This document shows, in pieces, positions 54,714 through 63,846 of a stretch of 64,000 bases of DNA. This stretch comes from JANXQG01 sp963780045 (GTDB taxonomy: Bacteria; Planctomycetota; Planctomycetia; Pirellulales; Thermoguttaceae): NCBI GenBank assembly GCA_963780045.1, contig CAVZZZ010000005.1, positions 930,001-994,000 on the forward strand, given 5' to 3'. The notes below the pieces were generated by a model, which saw nothing but the letters and a program-made list of their open reading frames with translations, searched no databases and was not told the DNA's origin. The position numbers were made by a program, and so were the translations under genes. Numbering within the stretch: position 1 is the stretch's first letter; each line of letters opens with the position of its first letter.

Positions 54714-55634
54714 TCAGGCGTTGTCCGCTTTTCTCTTCACCATCGTCACTTCGTTCCCCGTGTCATTGTACGAGACTTCATCCATGAATCTGCTGATCAA
54801 CACTATTCCACGGCCCGTCTCCTTTTCCAGGCAAACCGGCTGATGCGCCTGGAGGCGCCTCGGCGGCGGAAATCCTCGGCCCTCGTCGCGGATTACAAAG
54901 CGAGCCGCTGCCCGGCTGACGTCGGCCTCAACGTAGATCCGCCGATCCCGGTAGGGCGGCTGCGCGCGACGATTGTCCACGTAGGCCGAAGTCTTGTGCT
55001 GGCTGTGCTCAGACAAGACCTGGTGTATCGCGTCGGCGGGTATCTCCAAGTTTCCGTGGAACAAAGCGTTCAACAGGGCCTCCTCAAGGGCAATGCCAAC
55101 GTGCGTGGTCTCGTTGGCGTCGCAAATCCCCATGTCGCGGAGCATCTGCTGCAAGCGATTCACCAGCGGTACAATGAGCGCGGGATCGTTATCCAACTCG
55201 AGGGTCAAGCGGCAATTGAGGAACCGCGCGGTTAGTTCCTTGTGACCGCGGTCCGCGCGGGCAACGTCGATGACTTGCATTACCGTGTCGAGCATTTTCG
55301 TGGACAGATCCCTCTTCGGCACGTAACTGGCGGCCCCTCTCTCCAGTGCCTGAACAGCCAAGTCCTCGCTGCCCCCAGCGGTAACCAAGACGACGGGCAC
55401 TTCCGGAAAGGCGGCCCTCAATTCAACCACCAGTTGCAGCCCGTCCATCTCCGGCATCATCATGTCGGTGATGACGACGTCCGGCATCAAGTTCTCCATC
55501 TTCGCCAGCGCTTCCGCACCGTTCTCGGCGTGTTCGATTACCCAATCCAGCTCTCCTTCACTGCGCAAAAGACCGTCCATCGCGGTACGTTCAACGGATG
55601 AATCATCGACTATCAAGACGACCGGCATGGCCAT
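54714..55634 (-). CDS. Receiver domain fused to RsbW-type ATPase
   Basis: 306 aa. The receiver (residues 1-~125) has DD at the start of the fold (VVLIVDDSSVE) and the phospho-acceptor in DVVITDMMMPEMDG. The C-terminal part (~170-300) is a HATPase_c_2 domain like the anti-sigma factor RsbW: ALEEALLNALFHGNLEIP, FVIRDEGRGFPPPR, GRGIVLISRFMDEVSYN. Such fusions turn phosphorylation into control of an anti-sigma or partner switch. The ATG at 55634 follows GGGAGG. Just upstream of pilT, so it may control surface motility. Confidence 0.82.
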   Translation of the reverse strand: MAMPVVLIVDDSSVERTAMDGLLRSEGELDWVIEHAENGAEALAKMENLMPDVVITDMMMPEMDGLQLVVELRAAFPEVPVVLVTAGGSEDLAVQALERGAASYVPKRDLSTKMLDTVMQVIDVARADRGHKELTARFLNCRLTLELDNDPALIVPLVNRLQQMLRDMGICDANETTHVGIALEEALLNALFHGNLEIPADAIHQVLSEHSQHKTSAYVDNRRAQPPYRDRRIYVEADVSRAAARFVIRDEGRGFPPPRRLQAHQPVCLEKETGRGIVLISRFMDEVSYNDTGNEVTMVKRKADNA

Positions 55635-55709
55635 GCACCTCCCGTTCACCCTTTGCCGTCACTTTCCAAGAAACGACATAACCCGCCGGCAAACAGCGGG
55701 TTACGGCAG

Positions 55710-55781
55710 AGGCCCCGATCAGAGTCGAACTGATGATGGCGGATTTGCAATCCGCTGCCTTAGCCACTTGGCTACGGGGCC
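55710..55781 (-). tRNA. tRNA-Cys (GCA)
   Basis: A full cloverleaf can be drawn: acceptor GGCCCCG with CGGGGCC, anticodon arm GCGGA-TTGCAAA-TCCGC with anticodon GCA, and T-arm ATCAG-TTCGACT-CTGAT. Length 72 nt with discriminator T. The CCA end is not encoded. Confidence 0.92.
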
Positions 55782-55961
55782 GGCTAAAGCGATTACCCTA
55801 CGTAATTCTCTCCCGTGCGTCAAGCCCTGTTGCATGAATTCCAATTCGTTCAATTCGTTTGCGACCGCAAAGAGGCCGGTGCCGTTCTTTCCGCGTCCGC
55901 GCCAAGTCAGCCGCAGCTCGCTGGCCGGCGCACGGAATGCGGATAGTCTTCTTCAAACCCG

Positions 55962-56594
55962 TCAAACCCCGGCGGCAACTTCCTGCTGCTTCAATTGCCA
56001 TTCGGTCGCCACGCGGACCAATTCAAGCTGGTTTTCCACCCCCAGCTTGTGAAAGATGTTCATCTGGTGCCGCCAAACCGTCTGCACGGACACCTTTCGC
56101 GTGCGGGCGATTTCCTTGATGCTCTTGCCGTCCACGAGCATTTCCAGAATCTCGGATTCCGTGGGCGTAAGCAGGCTCAGACGTGTGCCGTAATTGCCGG
56201 AGTCCTCGAAACCGCCGCTGCGCTGGCCGGCAGCCATGATCCGCCCGATATGCTCCAAGAGGACCTTGTCGTCGACCGGCTTCTCCAGGAAATTGGCCGC
56301 GCCGCCGCGGAACGCGCGGGCGCAGGTGGGCACGTCGCCATAGGCGGTGATGAAAATAATCGGCATGCGAATCTTGCGCTCCCGCATCGCCCGCTGCAGC
56401 GACAGGCCGTCGAAGTCCGGCATGCGGACATCCAGCACCAGGCAGCCAGTCTGCTCTGGGCGGTACGAGCTAAGAAAATCGCGGCCCGACCGAAAAGCCC
56501 TTACGGGAAAATCGGCTTGCTCGACAAGCCAACGCAACGATTCCAGTGCGGCGGGATCGTCATCGACAATATAGACTGTAGGGCTTTCGCTCAC
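55962..56594 (-). CDS. FixJ-family response regulator
   Basis: 210 aa, receiver plus LuxR-type HTH. The receiver starts VYIVDDDPAALESLRWLVEQ and carries the Asp in CLVLDVRMPDFDG; Lys at LEKPVDD. The HTH is LTPTESEILEMLVDGKSIKE with RTRKVSVQTVWRHQ. The start is GTG, three bases after the kinase stop, with AAGGAG as SD. It should receive phosphate from the kinase just upstream. Confidence 0.9.
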   Translation of the reverse strand: MSESPTVYIVDDDPAALESLRWLVEQADFPVRAFRSGRDFLSSYRPEQTGCLVLDVRMPDFDGLSLQRAMRERKIRMPIIFITAYGDVPTCARAFRGGAANFLEKPVDDKVLLEHIGRIMAAGQRSGGFEDSGNYGTRLSLLTPTESEILEMLVDGKSIKEIARTRKVSVQTVWRHQMNIFHKLGVENQLELVRVATEWQLKQQEVAAGV

Positions 56595-56597
56595 AGT

Positions 56598-57751
56598 TCA
56601 AGTCTCCTTAAAAGGAAGTGTGAAATGGAAGGTGCAGCCGCGGTCGTCGTTCGGGGTAAACCAGAGGCGACCGTCGTGGCGCTCGACAATGGAGCGAGAA
56701 ATGGCCAGCCCCATTCCCATGCCGTCGAGTTTGGTGCTGTAAAACGGCTCGAATATCTTCGCCGCGGCGTCGACGGAGATGCCGGCGCCGCGATCGCGGA
56801 CAAAAACCTCGATCGCGTTACTGTCGCTGCGGCAAGCGCCAACGCGCAGCACCCGCTCCTCCGCGGGCAGGCCATTCATCGATTCCAGTCCGTTGCGCGC
56901 AAGTTCACGACAACCTGCTCGATTTCTACCTTGTCCGCCGGCACGGCGGGGAGATCGGGAGCGATCTCGAATTCGACTCTTGCCCGCGAAGGCGCAGGCT
57001 CGAGGTTCGCGATGATGGCGGCGTCCCGCAGCACTTCGTTGACGGCGATCGGCGCAGCGTCGGGGGCGCTTTTGTTGACGAAATCGCGGACGCGCCGCAT
57101 GATCTCCGCAGCGCGATCGGCGGCCTGGCTGATCCGCTCCAGGGCGACGAGTACCTCCGGGTCCGAGTGGGAGTCCTTTCGCAGGCGGCGGATGCTGCCC
57201 TGGGCGTAGTTCCGTGCAGCGTGCAGCGGCTGATTAAGCTCGTGCGCCAAAGTGGCCGACATCTCGCCCATCAGACTCAAGCGCCCCGCATGGGCCAATT
57301 CAGCCTGATGGGACTGCACGAGTTCCTGGGTCGCCAGCAGGTCTGCTTCTACCTTCTGCCGGCGGGCAATGTCTCGCTGAAGCCAATAAATGAGCAACGC
57401 AAGATACGTGCCGACCGAGCAAAACACTATCATGCCGCCGATGTGCCCTCGTACAACTTCAAACGAACCACGAGGCGGAGCGAAAAAGTACGACGCCACC
57501 ACCACGCCGCTGACGATGTTCAGTAGCGAAGGCCCCAGTCCCAAGTACCATGCGGCCACGATCACCGACGCGAAATAAAAGGAATAGACCGACTTGTCGT
57601 TGAGAACCGGGTCGAGCGCGAAACGCAACAACGTAATGGCGACGGTAATCGCCAGCGCGGTGATATACCGCAACGCGGCCGAACTGATCGCCCTGGCCGG
57701 ACTCGATATCGATGGCGCCAGCGGCTGGAATTCTGTTATTTGGGCCGTCAT
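56598..57751 (-). CDS. Membrane sensor histidine kinase (DUF4118-type, FixL-like; frameshifted)
   Basis: About 384 aa when joined. Four transmembrane helices (residues ~25-125, with the DUF4118-like YFASVIVAAWYLGLGPSLLN) are followed by a coiled coil, the H-box MGEMSATLAHELNQPLHAAR, and the ATPase boxes IEVFVRDRGAGI and GMGMGLAISRSIVERH. The N-box is interrupted: after VVVNL the frame must shift near 56902 to read RNGLESM. No PAS domain is seen. It forms an operon with the FixJ-like regulator. Confidence 0.85.
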
Positions 57752-57906
57752 GAGCGGGACCTCACGGATCGAATGGCGATAATGCCGCGTCTCGCGCGGA
57801 GCGAAACGGTAAAAGGACCTCGGGGAAAACCGCGTCTCACCATGCGCCAGTGCAAGCCGTTGCCGAGCTTGCGGACAGGCTCTAAAGGCGCTGTGCAACA
57901 CGTACT

Positions 57907-57912
57907 ATTATA
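57907..57912 (-). promoter_or_regulatory. Candidate -10 box upstream of the kinase-regulator pair
   Basis: TATAAT on the minus strand, about 155 nt upstream of the kinase start, in the 200-nt gap 57752-57951. The -35 at suitable spacing (TTTCGC or TTCGCG) is weak. Nothing else is seen in this gap. Confidence 0.3.
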
Positions 57913-57951
57913 TCATCGTAGGCGAATCCCGCGAAACGGGGGCTACCAGCC

Positions 57952-58507
57952 TCATGCCGCCGGTCGGTGGCGGGCATTATCCGCGAACGGCGGATTCACA
58001 TGGCTGCTGCCCGACGAGGCCGGACGGGCCGCCGCATTCGGGAAGCGAATAGTGTCCGGAACGTGTTGGGCCGTCGCAAGCGCGGTCCGCGACGGCGGTT
58101 GGGCAAAGCGACACGCAGGTAGTGGGATGCATGAATCACCCTCGTGCGGCATGATCCACGATGGCTCCAGCGGTTTACACAGGTACTTCGCCAATCCCTC
58201 GGTAAGGGTCTGCAACTCGTCCGCCACGCAGTAGTGGTCGCCGATCATAAAAACTAGCGCACTGGGCCGCGTGGAACGTAAGTTCGCGGCCAGGTCAAAA
58301 CCGCACATGTCACAAAGGCGGCGGTTTACGAGCCAGAGATCTGCCCTCCAATGTCGTGCAAATTGAAGCGCATCGTTTGCCGTGACTAGAAAATGAAGAC
58401 TGACGCCTGGTGCGCACGGCTGCGTCGAGAAGGTCGACATAATCCTGAGGCGTTGAGTCGACTATTGCTAACCGAAGCAGCGATACAGACTTGCGAGACT
58501 TTTCCAT
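57952..58507 (-). CDS. Degenerate receiver-domain protein (frameshifted)
   Basis: About 185 aa when joined. N-terminus VSLLRLAIVDSTPQDYVDLL resembles a receiver start. After a shift near 58430 it continues LHFLVTANDALQFARHWRAD, then LWLVNRRLCDMCGFDLAANL, ALVFMIGDHYCVADELQTLT and ending GLAKYLCKPLEPSW. Where receivers have the phospho-acceptor Asp, the sequence has Asn (VNRRL), so it cannot be phosphorylated normally. A strong AAGGAGG precedes the ATG at 58507. Likely a pseudo-receiver adaptor. Confidence 0.6.
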
Positions 58508-58542
58508 CTTTTCCTCCTTGGTCAATGCAAACTGGACACGCC

Positions 58543-59385
58543 TCAGGCGGCATGACGCACTGCTAATCGCGTGCTGGCGCTCGTCGTTTCGTTTTCTGAA
58601 TCTGTCGACAACTCCCAGGACACGCGCTGTCCTGTGCCATCGCCACGGAACAGAATAGCCCGAGCAACCTGATTCCGATTCAAGCACTTGATCGTGTCTC
58701 GAAGCCGTAGTTTTGGCTCCCGATCCGGAAGCGGCGGCAGCGGATCGTCCACAATTCGTGGCCAGCCCTCTTCTTGGAAGGCGTCCAGTACGGCAGCCTG
58801 ATTCGGCGAAGGGACGCGAAAATGCTTGACCAGTCGCTCGCCGACGTAGAACGTGCGCGAATCGCGGTCCCAGATAGGTTGGTTTTCGACGAGCAATGTC
58901 GATGTGCGAGCACTGCTGGTCGCACTTGCAGCAATAACTCGATACGAGTGCGCGGCGAGGTTTGAATCTGCAACTGTTGCCTCGACTGCTTCACATCGTT
59001 GACGTGCTTGGCACGACTCTACGGTTGAATGCTGCGCCACCGCGTTCGAGCGAAGAAGAGAAAGTCCTGCAATCGTCAGAACGAAGCATGTGTCGTCAAA
59101 GAAAGCCAAGTTCCGGAATTCAGAATCGAACCGGCGCTCCGCGTCGTGCGGGCCGGTAACTTCCCGCGCGTGATTCAAGTAGCCACGTTTCACCAACCAG
59201 CGGAGATCGCTTGTGGTAAGCCCGCGAGCCAGAAGGCGGTCGATCTTCACGCTGAAATCCCAGAACGAGCAGGCCAAATCATGCGCGTAGTCGTAAGCGG
59301 CCAGCAGCTCCTCAAGCCCGGTACGGACCTGCACTGTCAGTGTCGACGAGCCCTTACGCTCAAATCGTGGCATATCGCCGGACAT
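58543..59385 (-). CDS. Conserved-looking protein of unknown function
   Basis: 280 aa, soluble, no signal or membrane segment. The C-terminal ~110 residues look domain-like: PIWDRDSRTFYVGERLVKHF, RVPSPNQAAVLDAFQEEGWP, DDPLPPLPDREPKLRLRDTI, LNRNQVARAILFRGDGTGQR. I recall similar segments as recurrent in planctomycete proteins, but know no function. The N-terminal part is helical (LRWLVKRGYLNHAREVTGPH suggests a winged helix). Confidence 0.55.
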   Translation of the reverse strand: MSGDMPRFERKGSSTLTVQVRTGLEELLAAYDYAHDLACSFWDFSVKIDRLLARGLTTSDLRWLVKRGYLNHAREVTGPHDAERRFDSEFRNLAFFDDTCFVLTIAGLSLLRSNAVAQHSTVESCQARQRCEAVEATVADSNLAAHSYRVIAASATSSARTSTLLVENQPIWDRDSRTFYVGERLVKHFRVPSPNQAAVLDAFQEEGWPRIVDDPLPPLPDREPKLRLRDTIKCLNRNQVARAILFRGDGTGQRVSWELSTDSENETTSASTRLAVRHAA

Positions 59386-59585
59386 AGAATCGCCTCAATT
59401 TGCTTACTCACCGGCATCCAGCATACGCGCCGCAGTAGAGTTGGTCAAGCGCTTCGTTGAGGAAAGTCACGCTGGGGAAGTCTCAGCACCCCACTTTAAG
59501 GGCACCACGATCGCTTAGCTCGGCCTTGATGGCGAGTTCTTCTCGGCAGAACCAAAGGAAGTTTCCGAAAGCAGGCGCAAAACAC

Positions 59586-59614
59586 TTGCAATTTTGGCTG
59601 GCCCTTGATATGAT
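59586..59614 (+). promoter_or_regulatory. Sigma70-type promoter of the second PEP-CTERM-like gene
   Basis: TTGCAA (59586-59591), 17 nt, TATGAT (59609-59614), in the 419-nt gap 59386-59804. The block 59576-59598 matches 34412-34434 with two mismatches in 23. The leader to the chosen start at 59805 is ~180 nt; nothing else is recognised in the gap. Confidence 0.75.
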
Positions 59615-59804
59615 GACGGACGTATTGGGTTCTTTCTGCAAGGACCGTGCGAATAGTTTAATTCGTCCAAATGGTGATGCAGCGCCCTAAGTCGTAGCCG
59701 ATTCCTGCTGTGCTTACAGGTTTCGTCTCGCGCTGATGCACCGAACAAGCGTTAATCGAGGCAGCGTTCGACATCTTGTGAGCACGTGGAAGGGAAATCG
59801 GCTT

Positions 59805-60569
59805 ATGTTGCGCAGCTTTTGTGCGCTGGCAGGGCGATCCTGCGTCACCTTGAAGGTGTTTTCGACCTCAGTCCTGGCGGCTGTCGCTATAACCGCATCC
59901 GTTGCCGCCCAGGCGGGTACGCTTTCGTTGTCGTATACTACGACCACCCCAATTGGCATGCAGACGACTGACTGGTCCGGCTCTTTGTCGTTCCCGCAAT
60001 TCAATTCGAGCCTCGGATCGCTGAATTCGGTGACGTTGGACCTCAGTGGCAGCTTGAACACGGCATTAAACGTCTACAACATCTCGAATTTTATTCCGCC
60101 GGGAGAACCCTCCAGTGGAAGTGCGGGTACCCAGTCGTTCATCAAGGTTGAGGACCCTGGTCTGACACTTGCGTCTCCGGCGCTCACCTTGTCTTCACCC
60201 AGTTACGCGTACGCATTGGCGATGGCTGGCAGTTCCAGTTCTGGCCTAATGTCGAACACCGGTACTAGTAGTAACACTTATACGTCGCCTGCGGAGCTTA
60301 CGGAGTTCACCGGCGGCGGCTCGATTGTATTGTCTGCCTCGACGCTGACGACGACACTCACGCAGAACTTGGGTGGCAATACGGCTTCCGCACAAAACAC
60401 CACCGCTGCTTTGACCGGTACTGTTATATATACCTACACCACACCCGTCCCGGAACCGCCGACGCCTGGCCTGCTCTTTGCCGCGGCGGGAGCGGCCTTG
60501 ATGGTGCATCGCGGTTGGCGTAGTCGCGCAAGCGCGGGGAACAGCCGCACAATCGTCCGCTCCTCGTAG
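59805..60569 (+). CDS. Secreted PEP-CTERM-like protein (paralogue of 34511-35182)
   Basis: A signal peptide (MLRSFCALAGRSCVTLKVFS plus a hydrophobic core ending VAAQAGT) leads to a beta-rich domain with TDWSGSLSFPQFNSSLGSLN, the same F-x-x-x-L-G-S-L choice-of-anchor E-like word as in the first copy. The C-terminus TPVPEPPTPGLLFAAAGAAL ends in basic residues: PEP motif plus helix. The ATG at 59805 was preferred to an upstream ATG at 59736, because it gives a normal signal peptide. Confidence 0.78.
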   Translation: MLRSFCALAGRSCVTLKVFSTSVLAAVAITASVAAQAGTLSLSYTTTTPIGMQTTDWSGSLSFPQFNSSLGSLNSVTLDLSGSLNTALNVYNISNFIPPGEPSSGSAGTQSFIKVEDPGLTLASPALTLSSPSYAYALAMAGSSSSGLMSNTGTSSNTYTSPAELTEFTGGGSIVLSASTLTTTLTQNLGGNTASAQNTTAALTGTVIYTYTTPVPEPPTPGLLFAAAGAALMVHRGWRSRASAGNSRTIVRSS

Positions 60570-60678
60570 ACGATCGACTGTGGACCTCGGCAACGTAGTT
60601 GTGCCAACTACAGGCAGTAGCCGCCAATCCTACGCTCCGTCAGCATGAGCGCGTCGGGGGCGATTGCGGTTTGAGCGA

Positions 60679-61329
60679 TCATAACATCGCTAAGACTTCG
60701 AGGGGTGTCTTCGCCAGCGCGGCCGCGCCTGTTTCCAACAGTTCCTCGGCGGTGCGGAAGCCCCAGAGCGCGCCGACGGGATACATGCCGGCGGCGACGG
60801 CGGTGCGCATGTCGGTATTGGTGTCGCCCAGATAGAGGAATTCGGCGGGAGCGACGCCGAGCCTCGCGGCGATTGCCAATGCTCCGGCGGGTTCGGGTTT
60901 TTTGGGATGCCCCGGCGTTGCGCCCTGGACGGCGGCGAAGTGCCAGGCCGAGAACATCCGCGCCACGCAGAGCCGGGTGAATTCGTCCAGCTTGTTCGAG
61001 AACACGGCCATCGGGATTCTCCGCGCCGCCAGCCCGTCGAGCAACTCCGGAATGCCCGGATAGGGGCGGCTTTTCTCTGCCCAGCGGCAGGCGTACTCCC
61101 GCTGCGCCAGTTCGATGCCGCGGGCCACGGCGGCGGCATCCTCGGCGCGCGGCCCCATGACTCGCCGCACGAGGATTTCCAGGCCGTCGCCGACGAACAG
61201 CTTGTACGCTTCTGGCGGATGTTGCGGCAATCCCATCGCCGCCAAGGCCGCGTTCGTCGAATCCGCCAGGTCTTCCAGCGAGTCCAAGAGTGTGCCGTCG
61301 AGGTCGAAGATAACTGCTTTATGAATCAT
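60679..61329 (-). CDS. HAD hydrolase, phosphoglycolate phosphatase-like
   Basis: A 216-aa HAD-superfamily phosphatase: motif I FDLDGTLLDSLEDLADSTNA, motif II MAVFSNK, Lys in PKKPEPAGAL and motif IV YLGDTNTDM. The C1 cap is helical, as in phosphoglycolate phosphatase. The ATG at 61329 gives MIHKAVIF; a GTG 15 bases earlier, overlapping the previous stop, is possible too. Substrate not certain. Confidence 0.85.
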   Translation of the reverse strand: MIHKAVIFDLDGTLLDSLEDLADSTNAALAAMGLPQHPPEAYKLFVGDGLEILVRRVMGPRAEDAAAVARGIELAQREYACRWAEKSRPYPGIPELLDGLAARRIPMAVFSNKLDEFTRLCVARMFSAWHFAAVQGATPGHPKKPEPAGALAIAARLGVAPAEFLYLGDTNTDMRTAVAAGMYPVGALWGFRTAEELLETGAAALAKTPLEVLAML

Positions 61330-61337
61330 GTTTAACT

Positions 61338-62060
61338 TCACCACATGCCCGGCAGCAGCCGGTAACGGACACGCGCAGCGTACTCTTTATAGCCGGGCAG
61401 GCCGTCGTACAGCAAGCGGTCCTCCATCGCCGTGCGGACGATTATTGTCAAGTAGGCAAGCGCAGCGGGGATGACGGCCCAATTGGAGCACAAGGCCAGC
61501 GGCGTGCCGAGGCAGAGAAAGAATGCGAAGGCGTAGAGCGGATGCCGCACGATGGCGTAAGGGCCGCTGTCGATCACTTGATGGCCGCGGTCCGCCTGGA
61601 TGCTCACGCTCGGCTCGGCGAACTTGTTCACACTCAATACCCACACGCAGCCCGCGTCGCCCAGCAGGAGCAGCACATAGCCGGAAATGACGAGCCAAAG
61701 CGGTACGGCCGACCAGCGGAGGCGGCCGGCGTCGACCGCTGCTACCTGGATGATGGCAATATACAACAGCACCAGCAAGACGAATACTACTTTGTGCGCG
61801 GGCGTCTGGTCGCGCCAGTGGAACTGACTGCGGGCGACAAGCACTTCGGGATTGGTCCGCCGAAGATAGGCGACGGCGACAATCGCCACGAGCACATAAA
61901 CGCCCAGGAAGACCCAGCCCGGCGTCCAATCGAGCCTTTCGGCGAGGCCGAACATCGAGCCGGCCACGACGAGAAGAAAAACAGCGACCTGGATCGCGCC
62001 GCGGCGCACGGCCCGCGCCGTGTTGGCGATCGCGTCGCCGTCACTTTTTTCATCAGGCAT
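61338..62060 (-). CDS. Isoprenylcysteine carboxyl methyltransferase-family membrane protein
   Basis: A 240-aa polytopic membrane protein with about six hydrophobic helices and the ICMT/NnrU-type motif DSGPYAIVRHPLYAFAFFLC, then DRLLYDGLPGYKEYAARVRY. Such proteins methylate a membrane-embedded carboxyl or thiol group; the bacterial substrate is unknown. The ATG at 62060 was chosen over a TTG 33 bases earlier. Overlaps the start of the HAD gene by a few bases. Confidence 0.82.
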   Translation of the reverse strand: MPDEKSDGDAIANTARAVRRGAIQVAVFLLVVAGSMFGLAERLDWTPGWVFLGVYVLVAIVAVAYLRRTNPEVLVARSQFHWRDQTPAHKVVFVLLVLLYIAIIQVAAVDAGRLRWSAVPLWLVISGYVLLLLGDAGCVWVLSVNKFAEPSVSIQADRGHQVIDSGPYAIVRHPLYAFAFFLCLGTPLALCSNWAVIPAALAYLTIIVRTAMEDRLLYDGLPGYKEYAARVRYRLLPGMW

Positions 62061-62143
62061 GATTTTGAATTCTTCCAAGGGCGAGTCCCGCAAATCATTG
62101 TACCGGGGAGAGCCTTGGCCCGCCCGCCGGAATGGGTTAGGCT

Positions 62144-63149
62144 ATGGGCACGATGAAAAGGTCCTTTAGCCAGCTCTCGCCCGCCGAGGTCCTCGCATTG
62201 GCCATCTCCCTTGAAGAGGAGGATGCGCGGATACTCCAGGAATTCGCGCGGGTACTCCGCCCCAACTATTCCAAGGCCGCGGCCGAATTGGACGAGATGC
62301 GGGTCGAGGAGGACGGCCACCGGCACCGGCTGGTGGAGCTCTTTCGCAAGAAGTACGGCGAAGAGATTCCGCTGATCCATCGTGAAGACGTCAAGGGCTT
62401 CGTCCGCCGCGATCCGATCTCCTCGATACAGCCGTGGGACGTTGCCCGCATCCGCAAGTATGTCGCCCTGATGGAGCTGGAAACGGGCCGCTACTACAGC
62501 AAGGCGGCGGCAACGATGAGCGACGCGGAAACGCGGCAACTGCTGGGCGACCTGGCAGAGGAGGAGCGGCACCACGAGGCGCGTTCCGCGACACTGGCCC
62601 CCGAAGGCCAACCGCAAGACGAGCACGCCGAGGAAGCCCGCGTGGCGCGGCAGCTCTTCGTGATGCAAGTGATCCAGCCGGGCTTGGTGGGCCTGATGGA
62701 CGGCTCCGTCTCGACGCTTGCACCGCTGTTCGCGGCGGCGTTTGCCACGCGCAGCCGCCGTGTTCAAAGGCGCGATGACCGACGCACAAGCGACTTGGGC
62801 AACGTTTCTCGTTGGCTTGGCCGCGGCCGTAGGCGCGGCCATCAGCATGGGCTTTGCTGAAGCCCTTTCCGATGACGGCAGCCTCACCGGGCGAGGACGG
62901 CCGTTCGTTCGCGGAGTGGTCTGTGCGCTCATGACGTTCGCCGGCGCGATCGGGCACGCATTGCCCTATCTGATTCCGCACTTCTGGTTGGCAACCACTG
63001 TCGCGATGGTCGTCGTGGGCATAGAACTGATCGTGATCGCCTGGATTCGCAACCACTACATGGATAGCCCGTTTGTGCCGACGATCATACAGGTGTTCGG
63101 GGGCGGAATTCTTGTGTTTCTGGCGGGGATACTCATTGGAAGCGCCTGA
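62144..63149 (+). CDS. mbfA: Membrane-bound ferritin/VIT1 iron exporter (MbfA-like, frameshifted)
   Basis: About 335 aa when joined. A rubrerythrin-like ferritin domain (residues ~10-165) has the Glu pairs SLEEEDARILQEF, VEEDGHRHRLVELF and LAEEERHHEARS. It is fused to a VIT1-type membrane domain (IQPGLVGLMDGSVSTLAPLF, then AAAVGAAISMGFAEALSDD and three more helices). This is the architecture of MbfA, which exports iron under peroxide stress. One base near 62752 must be removed to join the halves. Confidence 0.83.
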
Positions 63150-63169
63150 ATGCCGGACGCGGAAGCAAG

Positions 63170-63421
63170 TCACGAAGCGTGGATCCGCTCCAGCACCCAT
63201 TCGCGGACCAGGTCCGACTCGCGAACGCCCCTCGATTTCGCCATCTCGCGCACTGTTTGGACGTCGTTTGCCTCAAGATGGACCGTAATGTCCGTATCTC
63301 GCTCGAAGACAGTCTCGTTCACGTCTTCCAACGCATCGCTGAAATCAGTGACGTCGTGAGAGTCCCAAAAGTTTGCCAGTTCCTGAATCGAATCGGTTTG
63401 GGGAAGTTTCTCAGTGCTCAT
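63170..63421 (-). CDS. BrnA/CopG-like antitoxin
   Basis: 83 aa. The C-terminal part is ribbon-helix-helix-like: DITVHLEANDVQTVREMAKS then RGVRESDLVREWVLERIHAS. The N-terminal part (LANFWDSHDVTDFSDALEDV) is the toxin-contacting arm typical of this family. Its ATG overlaps the stop of the toxin gene (ATGA). Confidence 0.7.
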   Translation of the reverse strand: MSTEKLPQTDSIQELANFWDSHDVTDFSDALEDVNETVFERDTDITVHLEANDVQTVREMAKSRGVRESDLVREWVLERIHAS

Positions 63422-63702
63422 CGGTCTCTCCATTGGCGGTATCGCCGGCTTTCCTTGTCGGTCATCGGCCGTGCTGTGACCGGATAGCCCTTTCCATCGG
63501 GAAACTGGATCACGACGCAGAACAGATATCGTCCGGCGCGGGTTTGCCCGAGCACGTAATACACCGGATTCTCGCCCTCGGACTTGGCACGCTGAACGAG
63601 CGCGTGGCCGAAACACGCGTCTTCAACTTCCTCGGGTGTGACGCCGTGACGGTCAATGTGGTCAATTCTGTCCTGCGGCCAGACGAAGTCGTGGACTCGC
63701 AT
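63418..63702 (-). CDS. BrnT-like toxin
   Basis: 94 aa. VHDFVWPQDRIDHIDRHGVT, PEEVEDACFGHALVQRAKSE, YYVLGQTRAGRYLFCVVIQF fits the BrnT/RelE-type RNase fold. It precedes its antitoxin, the order known for brnT-brnA. The ATG at 63702 was chosen over an upstream non-homologous extension. Confidence 0.72.
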   Translation of the reverse strand: MRVHDFVWPQDRIDHIDRHGVTPEEVEDACFGHALVQRAKSEGENPVYYVLGQTRAGRYLFCVVIQFPDGKGYPVTARPMTDKESRRYRQWRDR

Positions 63703-63846
63703 TAGTATTGTACGTCCTGAATGTGTTGAAGCCAACGAAAGTACGCCGGCCCGCAAAACGACAGGGAATGGCTTGTCTGCCAATCCACGGATATAATAGT
63801 CCCACGATTCGCGTCAGCGTTCAACTGGCGACAGGAATAATTAATC

